Assembly: GCA_024449915.1 (NCBI GenBank)
Contig: JAMZAV010000965.1
Coordinates: 186,001 to 250,000, forward strand
Source of the DNA: Sweltsa coloradensis
Lineage: Eukaryota; Arthropoda; Insecta; Plecoptera; Chloroperlidae
DNA: 64,000 bases
Direction of reading: 5' to 3'
Each line of letters opens with the position of its first letter. Positions within the stretch are counted from its first letter, which is position 1. Shown one piece after another: positions 47,801 through 58,377 of this stretch. The notes beneath the pieces were generated by a model, which worked only from the letters and a program-made list of their open reading frames with translations, ran no database searches and was not told the origin of the DNA. A program made the position numbers and the translations under genes.

Positions 47801-48289
47801 CCGATTGATACAACTATGCGCACGCCACGTCACCCACTGCAATGTGGTAAGCGCGTCGTGTTCAAAGAGTTAGTCTATGTAGCCGTAGAGATTGCAACAC
47901 CGCCTAGCTCCCGGGCCGCGTGCTGCCGTGAAGTAACTGAGGGTCAAATAGACACCACCGACCTTCGACGTGCGGGTCCTCTCTAGCCTACGGCTCATGC
48001 TCGACTGGCCCGTCTCGTTTCAAGGCTCGAGTTTTGTCGCCGCGGAGAGATGGAGGGGGGGTGACGTAATAGCGTTCATAATGAAATAGTGAATTCTGAA
48101 GCTGTTTGGTATTATGACCGAAAATAGGCTTCTAGGGATTCCCCTTAAACTGGATTGAAATGAAACCGATTTGGCCCAAATTCAATACGTTTACCAAAGT
48201 TTTCAAATCGGTTTGACTCGAAGTGATTGCACCACGCCGGTTTGAAATGTCTTGCTAACTCTAGTGAGTGCCTTGTTAAAAAGTTGGCA

Positions 48290-48960
48290 CATGCCAACCA
48301 TAAAAGTACCTAGGCCTAGGCCTAGCCCTACTCCTAGGTTTTGTAGGTTTAGCGGTAGGCCTAGTAGTTTTTTCACGTCAAAAACAAGTTGTTGTTTTTG
48401 GGGCCCATGAACCGAAAAAGTTCCAATAAGAACTGTCCCAACACTGGAACTGGAGATGGCTAGGCCTACCTAGGCCTACTTGAGAGTCTAGGATCTAAGG
48501 CCTAGGGGCATAAACATGAAATAGCCTAGGCCTAGGCCTAGAAGGCTTAGACGATAGAACTAGGCCTAGGGGAACTTCTTCGGTTGGTATGGACCGGTTT
48601 TACAAAACTACTTGCGTTAGGTTAGCCGAACTTTCCGCTGGCTACAGTGCGCCGCGCTAGTTCTAGGATATAATCGATAAGAGCGCACCCGAAATCCTTT
48701 TCGTTACAAAACTACTTACCAGTACCCTAGGCCTAGTTGTTTTTCAGTGTTTTTATTGAAAAAATAACAATGTTAAAAAACCGGTCCATACCAACCGAAG
48801 AAGTAGCCTAGGCTACGATTACTTTACAAACGAGGTAGCCTAGGGCTAGGTAGAGTAGGCCTAGGCTAGGCCTAGGCTAGGCCTATAGGTGCAGTCAGAT
48901 AGGGCCTAGGGCCTAGGGCCTAGGCTAGGCCTAGGCCTAGGCCTAGCTATGCCTTTGCGT
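48290..48960. repeat. TAGGCCTA-rich minisatellite-like region
   Basis: Dense runs of TAGGCC/CTAGGC units (for example 48303-48330, 48525-48545, 48855-48945) on the exon-1 side of PP2A intron 1. Embedded at 48573-48804 is an inverted repeat with 28-bp arms (ACTTCTTCGGTTGGTATGGA and its complement). Confidence 0.8.
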
Positions 48961-49053
48961 CTCCATGCTGTAAAGGCTTTTAGTAGGTGAAAAATGACTA
49001 GGTAGGTCCTGCCAAAATGTAATTAATTGAATATTCATAATATATATTCTTAC

Positions 49054-49137
49054 TTGCACATCGTCATTTTTCAATTCGTCAATCAACACAGCAATTGGGT
49101 ATAAAGATTCTTCAATCAAAGGGTCGGAGGACGCCAT
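49054..49137 (-). CDS. PPP2R1A: PP2A scaffold subunit A, exon 1 (start codon)
   Basis: On the minus strand ATG is at 49137-49135 in the favourable context GAAAATGGC. 28 codons run to CAA|GTAAGA (donor at 49053). The product opens MASSDPLIEESLYPIAVLID and continues ELKNDDVQ, matching the SLYPIAVLIDEL N-terminus of PR65 and the exon junction after the DVQ motif. The protein is the rigid HEAT-repeat scaffold that joins the PP2A catalytic C subunit with regulatory B subunits in the cytoplasm and nucleus. With exons 2-4 it gives about 219 of some 590 residues. Choice between the vertebrate Aalpha and Abeta names is arbitrary, as invertebrates usually have one gene. Confidence 0.96.
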
Positions 49138-49168
49138 TTTCGATTCAACTGCTGCCAGTGGGCACAGT
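49138..49168 (-). promoter_or_regulatory. PP2A 5' flank, 31 bp left before the inserted element
   Basis: Only 31 bp separate the start codon from the terminus of the inverted-repeat element at 49169. GCAGCAGTTGAATCGAAA immediately precedes ATG. A CTGGCAG|CAG could be a 3' splice site for an upstream non-coding exon. No TATA box or initiator can be assigned with confidence. Confidence 0.3.
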
Positions 49169-51539
49169 CCACCGCCGTCTGGATGTATGTATGTATGTAA
49201 GCAAGGTCTGCTTGATTCTCCTAGCGGAGAGCAAGGTCCTCTAGATCTCCGCCACCTGGCGGAGGCTCGTCTAACTCGCTCGTGTGGCCACGAAGTTAGG
49301 TCGTCGCACTAAGGTCGCAAACCGTTCCCCAATGTAAGCAGCCATATTGGTGACATGCACGAGAAATAGAGGGAATTAAAAAATCAAAGTGAACGCGCGC
49401 CCTAAAACTTGACCACAAAATGACGATGTAGAGGGCCAGAAAAGAATCGCGTGCATTTCGAGATAATAAAATTGACAACCCAATAAAAATGAAGTAGTAA
49501 TTTGTTGTAATGTAATTAATAAAATTAATAATATTAAATAACCTATGTTATAGCTTTGGGTTTGTTACGGTTATAGTGTGATGTGTAGGATATCCATGAG
49601 CAATTTTTACGATTTTGAAAATTTATTTCTAAAAGCTGTTTTTGATAATTGGATGAGCGTAGCGAGCGAAGCGAAGATTTTATTTCACTACACAGGAGAA
49701 AAAAATCCGGAATGTTTTTTTCATTTTTTTCGTATTTTTGTCTGTCAACTAACACGATTCCGGCTAAACCTATACTCCAATTGCGCTGAAATTAATGGAG
49801 GCCTTCGAAATCTCTGAACTTAGAACTGCCACGTTTTGAGCGCAATCGAAAAATTTTTTCTCATGAAAATAGCAATTTTACGATTTTTTTTTCGATTTTA
49901 AAAACTTTCTTCGACTTAAAACACCGACATGCTTTATCCCACGGGAAAAGATTTTTTACAGAACCTTAATTTTATGAATTAATATATTCGTGTGAAATTT
50001 GAGCGCAATCGAAAAATTATTTCTTATGAAAATCGCATTTTATTTTTATTTTTTTAAACATTCTTTGACATATAAAACCTACAGCTTTATTTGTTTGTAA
50101 TAATTTTTCACAAAACCCTTTAAATTTTTATAGACTTATATATTCGTGTGAAATTTGAGCGCAATCAAGCAATTATTTCTCATAATATATTTGCAATTTT
50201 ACGATTTAAACAGCGTTTGAAAAGAAATGCTAAGGCTTTATTATTTTATTTTTTTTTTTAAAGTGAAAGGTGTTTTTAGATTAAAAAAACAATACATCTT
50301 AACATTCACTAGACGGATTTTATAATTTTCTTTTTTTTGATAAATATGATTTTTTTCCTTTGCATTGTTGGAAAAGTATGTTTTTTTGTAACAAATCTAT
50401 ATTTCCCATATTTTAATTAAAAAACTATAAATCTCTTCAAAAATTTGTCTAATAAATTTTTCAGAATAAGACTTGTGAGCATATCAAAAAGAAATTATAC
50501 TAAACTAAATTACTAAAGTAGGAAAAAAAATGCTAGAATAAAAGTTTTTGATAATAGCATTAAAAGTTTATTTATGTTTTTTTTTTTGTAAATTTGAGTA
50601 TAACATATAGCCTAAAGGGTTTGGTTAGGTTTATTTTTTCTGCATTCACTGGGCCTTTATAACCTGTTAATCTAGGCTTTTTAAAATTTACTAAAAATGT
50701 TATGAAAACCTCTATACAGCCCTAGATTAGGCCAAATATCATACTGGTAAGCCATTTTCCCATGTAAAATAGCATACAGTGCTCAAGAAAAAATCATTTT
50801 ATGCTTTTAGCATTTTATCAGCATAAAATAAATTTATGTATTCATTAAAAAAAAAGGTAACTTAAAAGCAATGAAAACAATAATAATGCAAAATTGCTGT
50901 TTTTTTATACATTTCTGTGAAATAACCCTTAAACAATTACGCTCATCCAACAACGCGCCTTTAAAAAGCGTTTGCGAAGCTTCCTAGTTTATTACAAAAT
51001 GCCTGTGCCCAAAACAACATAATATGATAATAATAGTGGGCTACACATAATCATAAAAACACTAGTAAATGACGGTATTTTTCAAGGTGGCGTGGGGAAA
51101 AATTACTATGTCGCCGAGAAATGCGAGTTTTAAAGGAAAACGACGACATGTCCAAACATAACCACTATATGGACGTTATAGTGGCATTCATCCTGATTAC
51201 TAACGTGGTATTGAAAATCGTTGACGACCTTCAGTGTTTAGGTAATGAACTCACTAGTATTCAAAGTGCGTGAATATGTACTAGTTACTACATTCCCGCT
51301 CTAGAATTAGGCACCAAGATGGGTTCTAATTCGCTGCTGCGACGACCTAACCTAGAGAGTTAGACGATCCTCCGCTAGGGGAGATCCAGCAGACCCTTTG
51401 GGGGAGAGTCGGTGTACCGACGAACCTAGAAGGTTAAGAAGTTAAGAAATTAAATTAAAAAGTTAGACGAACCTCCGCAAGAGCGGAGATCAAGCGGGCC
51501 TTGTATGTAAGTATCTTACATACATCCAGACGGCGGTGG
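49169..51539. mobile_element. Inverted-repeat element with hairpin-rich termini, abutting PP2A exon 1
   Basis: The ends CCACCGCCGTCTGGATGTA are perfect inverted repeats, flanked by a 6-bp duplication, CACAGT (49163-49168 and 51540-51545). The termini (about 160-210 bp) carry repeated modules of the form GATCTCCGC..GCGGAGG.TCGTCTAACT, each a small hairpin, for example CTCCGCCACCTGGCGGAG at 49247-49264. TTAGGTCGTCGCA lies at the inner side of both. The original core was about 1 kb; a Helitron-like element (49649-50986) is nested in it. No transposase was recognised. A 6-bp duplication is unusual among the common classes (Dada elements make 6-7 bp), so the class is open. Confidence 0.75.
49649..50986 (+). 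mobile_element. Helitron-like element (1.34 kb), nested
   Basis: It starts TTGGATGAGCGTAGCGAGCG after A and ends AAGCTTCCTAG before T. TACGCTCATCC near the 3' end (50938-50948) is the complement of the start, giving asymmetric inverted termini. The 5' interior has three to four decayed tandem units around GAGCGCAATCGAAAAATTA and CGCAATTTTACGAT (about 49840-50200). No Rep/helicase is encoded. Confidence 0.72.
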
Positions 51540-52061
51540 CACAGTCACAGGAACTTAGCACAGGAAGTACTAGATTGAGCCCAGGCCCAGTCAGGTACCG
51601 CGAACTGCGAATTCCAACAAATTTGCAACAAATAAATAACCGTCCAAAAAATAAGGCCTACAGGCTGCGGGCCCCTTGGGCCACACCGAGGTAAAATCAT
51701 GGTACAAACCATAGAAAAAACTTGCAACATATTCTAACTACCTGCATACTTGAATATAAATTTATTAATCAACACACACACACAATCAATATAATCGACT
51801 ACACTAAACTAGAAACACTTCTTTCTGAAGAAGAATGGGAATCAGTTACACACACAGATAATATTGATAATAAAATATAAAAACCGCTAGCAAAAAAAAA
51901 GTAATAAAAAACAACAACAAAAACAAAAAACTGAAACCATGGATTACACTAGGATTAATCACAGCTATTAGGAAAAGAGATTTATTAAGTAAAAAAGTCT
52001 TAGTGCACCCAGAGAATATTGAAATGAAGGCGACATACCGGAAATATAGAAACCACATTAA

Positions 52062-53003
52062 TTGAGCGAGCGAAGCGAGCGTCTCCACTTGACTCTTATG
52101 GCTCGAATGTCTGTTTTTTTTTTTTTTTTACTGCTTCGATACAGGTCGCACCGTTTCTCTGATCGACCTGAAATTTTGCACACATGTACATACCACCTAG
52201 GCGGGTTGCTGTATAGTTTTGTGGCAAAATCGTTCAAAAAGTTAAAAAGTTACATTAAAGTTAATCGAAAGTTTTTTTTCAAACTAAACGGCGACAAAAT
52301 CTGAGGTGGCCAAATCATTTAGAATGTCCGTCCGATCACGAATATGTTATTTTTATTTTGATCCGATAAGTAGTGTAGATGGAAATTACATTATAACAAA
52401 GTCCCGTTCCCGTTACCATGGCAACGGAAAGTCGCACTGCTTTTTTGGCCCATGATAGCGGTCAAACGGAGGCTCGGATCAAGTTGAAATTTTGACCATC
52501 CGCAAGTTTCGTTCCCGATTGAATGCCATTAGTTTTGTGGCAAAATCGTTCAAAAAGTTATAAAGTTACATTAAAGTTAATCTAAAGTTTTTTTTTTAAA
52601 CTATAAACGGCGACAAAATCTGAGGTAGCCAAATCATTTAGAATGTCCGTCCGGTCACGAATATGTTAATTTTATTTTGATCCGATAAGTAGTGTAGATA
52701 GAAATTACATTTTAACAAAAGTAACGTTACCATGGCAACGAAAAGTCGCACAAGAATTCTGGTCACTATGTACTGCCACCTAGAAGAAATCAAGAGTAAA
52801 ATAGTTTTCCCAAAGAAATGATGTCAAGGTCCTCTAGATGGCGGTGGATTTTATCCATTCTCTCCTATTTTACAAATTTTTAGCTAAATCGGTCAAGACC
52901 TAAAAGACTTATTGGTATGGAACATTATGGGAATGTCGTACTCGGGTCGTGTTGCACGTACCGGTGCTCGCTCAACAACGCGTCCAACCGAGCGTTTTCC
53001 TAG
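52062..53003 (+). mobile_element. Helitron-like element inserted in the LINE, copy A (942 bp)
   Basis: It starts TTGAGCGAGCGAAGCGAGCG and ends GAGCGTTTTCCTAG. It contains two tandem units of about 300 bp (TTTAGAATGTCCGTCCG at 52317 and 52638). Removing exactly this interval leaves the LINE reading frame continuous (Asn then Lys-Leu-Ile-His), with A on the left and T on the right and no target duplication. It is the same subfamily as 22424-23586 and 10979-11883. Confidence 0.82.
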
Positions 53004-53087
53004 TAAATTAATACACATAGTAAAGAATGACTACAACAAGAATAAAGTACTATACGCTGAAAAGGACATGAAGAAGGTATGGGATGT

Positions 53088-53881
53088 TTGGATGAGCGTA
53101 GCGAGCGAAGCGAGCGAAGCGAGCGAAGCGAGCGAAGCGAAGATTCCATTTCACTACACTGGAGAAAAAAATCCGGAATGTTTTTTTTTTTTTTTTTTTT
53201 TTTCTGTATTTTTGTCTGTTTGTCCACACGATTCCGGCTAAACCGATAATCCGATTGCGATGAAATTTTATGGAGACCTTCGAAATCTCTGAACTTAGAA
53301 CTGCCAAGTTTTTGAGCGCAATCGGAAAATTATTTCTTATGAAAATCGCAAATTTTACGATTTTTTTCGATTTTTTAAAAATTACTTTTACTTAAAACAT
53401 CTACATGCTTTATCCGATTATAATGATTTTTGCACAGAACCTTAATTTTATGAATTTAGATATTTTTGTGAAATTTGAGCGCAATTGAAAAAATATTTAT
53501 CATAAAAATCGAAATTTTACAGGTTTTTTCTTTTTTTAAACAACTCTTTGACTTATAACACCTACATGCTTTATCCGATCGTAATCATTTTTTTGCAGAA
53601 CCTTTATTTTATGAATTAATATATTAGTGTAAAATTTGAGCGCAATCGAGAAATTATTTCTTATGAAAATCGCAATTTTACGATTTTTTTAACAATTACG
53701 ATTAATAAAAAAAAATAAAAAAATTAAGTTAATTTTTAATTTAATTTAATTTAATTTAAAAAAAATTTCAACTAAGTAATGATTTTGCCACAGAACAACA
53801 GAAAATTGGCATAACACATGGCAGCTCAATGCACCAATTACGCTCATCCAACAACGCGGCGGGACTTAAGCGTTTTCCTAG
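53088..53881 (+). mobile_element. Helitron-like element inserted in the LINE, copy B (794 bp)
   Basis: It starts TTGGATGAGCGTAGCGAGCG with an expanded GCGAGCGAA minisatellite and ends TTAAGCGTTTTCCTAG. TACGCTCATCC at 53839-53849 is the asymmetric inverted copy of the start. Removing it restores the LINE frame (Asp-Val-Val-Lys-Asn). The interior holds three to four tandem units around AATTTGAGCGCAAT. It is the same subfamily as 49649-50986. Ser-Glu-Ala repeat ORFs here come from the minisatellite. Confidence 0.82.
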
Positions 53882-54244
53882 TGTAAAAAATGAAGCCACT
53901 GGTAGGCCGAAACACCAAAACAAATCGGGAAATAGAGAGAATCAAAGTATTAGATAACATTATAGTGACTAAAGATCACCCAAATAAAGTTGCTGAATCA
54001 TTCCTGCAATATTTTAGTAACGTAGGGGGGGAAATGGCCCGTACTACTATCATGAGTAAACCCATAAACCCTCATAGTATAAGCGATTTCCCTATAAAAC
54101 AACAACCCAATTCAATATTTCTTACACCCACAAGCAATGAAGAGATTGCCGATTACATTGACGGATTAAAAACAAATTCTGCACCAGGCTTTGACCTAAT
54201 AACTACAAAAACAATTGAACTAATGAAACTACATTTATTAAAAC

Positions 54245-54774
54245 AATTCAACAATATCATCAACAATTCAGCTCCAGTTTATCTTTCACAATATGTAAAT
54301 CTTATAATTGCAACCATGACAACAACACACGGTCACAATCAACATTAACTTTAAAAATTCCCAAACATAAAACCTCCTTATACAGTAATTCATTTCCTGT
54401 TTCTGCTGCCCGAGCATGGAACCTAATTCCTTCAACCATTCGCATTACCAAATCTAAATCAGCCTTCAAAAACAAATGTCATTCGTATTTACTTGATCCT
54501 TCTTTGTAATCTAACAAATTATTTAAAAAGACAATGTTCATTCTTTGAAAGGTTAAATCATTGTAGGATTAACCTGCTATTTTACTTGTTCTAGTTTTAT
54601 GTTTTTTTATCATTTTTATATCTTTGTATTGTTCACTTGTGTGGTTATTTTTTACTTGTGTTATAATTGTAATTTGTATTGTGCTTGGTTCAGCAGAACA
54701 AAAGGCCTCATGGCCTTAAGCTTCGCCAAGATTAAAATAAAGACTCTTTTATTATTATTTTATTATTATTATTA
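54245..54774 (+). mobile_element. 5'-truncated non-LTR element (L2/CR1-like 3' end) nested in the LINE
   Basis: A 10-bp duplication, TTATTAAAAC (54235-54244 and 54775-54784), brackets it. The coding remnant is the C-terminus typical of L2/CR1-group ORF2: NNSAPVYLSQYVN, a frameshift near 54300, then SLYSNSFPVSAARAWNLIPS and a stop after LLDPSL (about 54508). A roughly 240-bp 3' UTR and an (ATT)n tail follow (54749-54774). Only the last part of the element was copied, as usual for target-primed reverse transcription. Confidence 0.85.
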
Positions 54775-56295
54775 TTATTAAAACCACTTGAATATATAAT
54801 TAATCTTAGTCTTTCAACAGGTAGGCCTACGTTCCCTAATATTTTCAAAAAAGCAATTATAATTCCCGTTTACAAAAAGGGGGACAAAAGTATTACCAGC
54901 AACTACAGGCCTATATCTCTTTTAAGCAATTTAGGCAAAATTCATGAAAAATGCATCAAAAAGAGGTTGTATGACTTTTTAGAAAAAAAACAATGTCTGT
55001 CTAGTAATCAGTTCGGATTCAGAAATAATCTTAGTACTCAGGATGCAATCCACACCCTCACGCAATCCATAACTAACAATCTAGATAAAAACAAAAAATC
55101 TATAGCCATATTTCTTGACCTAGCAAGGCTTTCGATACAGTTTCACACACTAAACTACTTCAAAAAATAGAGCAAAATGGCATAAGAGGGGTAGCCTTAA
55201 GGTTAATTACCAACTACCTCAAAGATAGAGAACAATATGTGCGGATAGGAAACAACCTCAGTAGTTCCAGAATAATTGAATATGGTGTTCCACAAGGAAC
55301 AGTATTAGGGCCACTCCTATTTTCTACCTTCATAAATGATTTATGCAATGCCAAACTAGAATGTAAAATTGTAACATTTGCGGATGACACGGTACTTATT
55401 TTTTCAAGTAACAGTTGGGCTCAAACTCGTAAAATTGCTGAGGAACAGACTAAAAAAATAAAACTGTGGCTATAGACAACAATCTACTTACATTAAACGA
55501 GGACAAAACATATTATGTTGCCTTATCTGCTACTTAAGCTGACCTGCCAACAATAACTATGCCCCTCAAGATCCATTCAACAAACTGTCTCTTAAACTCA
55601 AATGAGTGCCCATCAAAGATTAGTCGGTGCCCATGCACTGAAATAAAGAACGTGCCAGAAATCCAATATCTCGGTGTGACAATTATTGATCAACATATGA
55701 AATGGAACTGTCACATAAACAACATAAAAAAGAAGTTGCGGAACACTCTCTACAAATTTTACACAATCAGGAACTTCCTTAAAAAATATCCACATTAAAA
55801 ACTATCTATTATGCCTTAGTACAATCAATAATTCAATATGGGATTTTAGCATGGGGTGGAACTTATTACAAACATCTTGAAACACTAATAAATAATAATA
55901 ATGCAAAAACATATCCTGAAGATAATTACTAAAAAGCACAGACTTCATCCGTCTTTGTTAGTCTACAAAGATAGTAGGATCCTTAGCGTTCGAAAATTAT
56001 GTACAAGTTCTCCTAACACATGTACATAAAAATATAAACCAGTTTAAAAAAATTAGCAAGAACAATAACAATAAATCTATTACTAGGAATCAAACCAAGG
56101 GTAACCTTGTAGTGCCTAGACCCACAAAACCGCTGACCCAAAAGCAAGCAATGTTTCTTGGACTAAAGATATACAACGTTGTTCCAATTGAAATTAGAAA
56201 AACGGAAGACAGTAAACTCATTTAAATACTTTGTAAAAAAATGGATACTAGATACGCCATGGATAAAATTGAAGCATTAGTCAATGCCAATAAAT

Positions 56296-58006
56296 GATTA
56301 AAAAATATGATCCCAGTTCATTGTATAAGGAGAGGCAACATATAGGGAGTTAGTTAATGTTGTTTTAGGGCACTCAACAGTAGAGTTATCAGTGTCCATG
56401 TCAATAGGAAACTGTCCTTCATTACCAAATTTGAATATGTCCCTACTAATAACCTCAAATACCGACCAGTAAAGTTTTTTATGCGTCCGGCTTTTATTAG
56501 CGCTAACTGTGAGCGAGGAAAAATTTGAACCGGGCTTCGCGCCGGAAAACGGCCATGTGCCATTGCAGGTGGGTGTGACGTGATCGTGAGGTTCGCCGAG
56601 GTTGCGAGCAGATAGTTCTGCCAATCAGCTTCCCCTCCTCACCTCACGATAACGTCACAACCAAAAGAGCGCGGACTTAAGTCTTTGTGCGGGAAGTCAA
56701 AACCCAGGAACTTTGAACATGCATAGAATCTACAGATTTTATTTTTTATAGTTTATTTTAATTGCGATGTTTATTAAATTGAATGTTACAAATTACTAAA
56801 TACATGTAAGATATATTTGAAACCAAGGCCAGTTCCCTATTGTATTGGTATCTTCCAAATTTTCTTTTTCCATAATTGTGGATTACCACCAAGTTTTCTT
56901 CTTTCCAATGGGAAGAGCGTAAGGGAAGACGAGGGAGGTTAATGGGAAGGAGTGAGGATGTTGGATAGGATGGGTTAAACTGGGTGGGAACGGAGGAGTG
57001 CTCGTTGCATAGAGGGCCGGCAAGTATGAAAACGAAAAAAGTGAAAGAAGAAAATAAATATGAGTAAGGCTGTGTGAATGAAGAAAGGTGTGATAAAAAT
57101 TTGCGCGAGAGCTCTCTCTGCAACGCGCACCCCAACCGGCCAGAGCTCGCCCTTAGTTTTGGGGAATCCACTACTCCCCTACTCACAGGCCAAACCACGG
57201 GAAGGTAGCGAGTTGGACTTTAAAGGCCCAACAAATAGGGAATGTGCCCTAAATAACCATATTATGTGTATTAAATTTCATTTAATGGTTTATTTTATAG
57301 ATTCATTTGTGAATTTTTCAAATATATTTTAATTAAATCTATAAACAGTGATTTGTTTTGTTTGTATAACTACACAATATTAATTATATTATTAAATATT
57401 AAATTTTTATTAATGATTTTTAAAAAATATTGAAATGAATTGTCACTTTAGCCAGTAAAAAAATGAGGTAGATTAAATAAAATAAATTAGTAATACAACT
57501 ATGACATCAAGAATGTAAAGAAAGGTAACAGAGCGTAACATTTTTTTTTTGTATTTATATCTTTATCGTAGTTTTTAGTTTTTAGTACCTAGCCTTTAAT
57601 TTTAAGTCTAGCTTTATACAAGACATCATAATGACGCAGCCACGAACAAGTTTCCCGACTTATGTGGTTGTCTTAAATAAGCTTAAATATGATATGAATG
57701 TAATCAATTATCTTGTCCTTGTCTTGTCAATAATAAATAAAAATAAATGTTGATGATACCGCATATTCGTCACTCAACGCTGATACGGTAGAGGTATATA
57801 AACTTGAAATCCAGTGTTGCATACTTTTGGACTAGTAGGCCTAAATGAAAATAAAAAGTAAATTAGTACAAAATAATTGTGAATTTCTATTTTCTACGTG
57901 CGAGAGGATATGTTCGCGGAACTCTATAAATATCAACGAGCTTGATGATAAATATCAATAATAACATAAGCTGTTCCGTTTCACCCATAGATATCTTAGC
58001 ACCTAT
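56296..58006. other. Intergenic sequence, no gene seen
   Basis: A CpG-rich patch at about 56500-56660 (CCGGGCTTCGCGCCGGAAAA, CGTGATCGTGAGG) stands out, but no ORF there has a recognisable motif. At 57120-57200 the CCAGAGCTCGCCCTTAGTTT block matches part of 18545-18590, so a dispersed repeat is present. The rest is AT-rich. Confidence 0.4.
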
Positions 58007-58377
58007 AGTAGGCTAGATTAGCAGTCGCGAGCGTACCAAATTGAAGCGTCCATCCCACCCATTCAAAATGGCGGTTTGGCGTTTTAATTTATGGTTTTTA
58101 ATGCAATAAAGTATTTTACTGGATTGTTTGATATGGTTTTTGCCTGTGCAGCATGGTATTGAACAAACAGAAACAATGCAAAGTTATTGCATAAGGGAAT
58201 TTAGTAATCATTTGGTGTTAAAGTCTAATATGCTCACCTGTCAAACCAAACTGGCGGCCATCTTTAAAAATATTTTTTCGATTAATCGCTCCCATCTAAT
58301 TAACATGCAAACTCACCCATTCAAGATGGCTTCCAATCGTCCCGGAAGTGGACCGCTGACTGCTAATCTAGCCTACT
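58007..58377. mobile_element. Inverted-end MITE (371 bp)
   Basis: AGTAGGCTAGATTAGCAGTC (58007-58026) is the exact complement of 58358-58377. Inside, CACCCATTCAAAATGGCGG and CACCCATTCAAGATGGCTTC recur with a GGCGGCCATCTTT block. The target duplication is unclear. A 102-codon ORF overlapping its right part has no recognised motif. Confidence 0.65.

Larger units (their letters stand above)
43809..48144. mobile_element. Candidate 4.3-kb TTAA-bounded element
   Basis: A 14-bp perfect inverted repeat, GGGGAATCCCTAGA, lies directly inside TTAA at both borders (43805-43808 and 48145-48148). A similar TTAA+GGGGAATCTATCG end occurs alone at about 23742. Inside are tRNA-like sequences, a Helitron remnant and a 47.3-47.8 kb tandem array. 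I found no transposase frame. The match could be an old autonomous element filled by insertions, or two solo ends by chance; the exact 14-bp match plus TTAA at both makes chance unlikely. Confidence 0.5.
12662..49053 (-). other. PPP2R1A: PP2A scaffold gene intron 1, about 36.4 kb
   Basis: The intron runs from the GTAAGA donor after exon 1 (CAA|GTAAG, minus strand) to the acceptor before exon 2. It is almost wholly repeats: hAT, TTAA and TAA-target elements, foldbacks, SINEs, an LTR retrotransposon, Helitron-like copies and minisatellites, each listed separately. Stretches with nothing I can assign include about 18600-19770, 19930-22400, 23590-27200, 36000-37230 and 48960-49050. I found no second host gene in either orientation. 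Confidence 0.9.
51725..56295 (+). pseudogene. Non-LTR retrotransposon (Jockey/CR1-like), inactive, interrupted three times
   Basis: Reading in pieces, 51745-51870 holds the linker after the endonuclease (KLETLLSEEEWESV, stop at about 51878) and 51935-52061 holds KPWITLGLITAIRKRDLL. 53004-53087 and 53882-54244 hold the RT N-terminus (VAESFLQYFSNVG, APGFDLITTKTIE), and 54785-55470 the RT core. The core shows FKKAIIIPVYKKG, NYRPISLLSNLGK, NQFGFRNNLSTQDAI, FLDLA (frame break), GVPQGTVLGPLLFS and catalytic FADDT. 55559-56270 holds the thumb and C-terminus (YLGVTIIDQHMKWN). The endonuclease is missing, and stops and frameshifts are scattered. The three insertions at 52062, 53088 and 54245 are listed separately. 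Confidence 0.9.

Noticed and set aside
52912..53307. ORFs with Ser-Glu-Ala or Arg-Phe-Ala repeats on both strands
   Set aside because: They are produced by the GCGAGCGAA minisatellite at the 5' end of the Helitron-like element and by a poly-T run.
56298..57198. Minus-strand ORFs of 108 and 146 codons
   Set aside because: No recognisable domain; the second spans AT-rich sequence plus a block shared with the 18.5-kb dispersed repeat.
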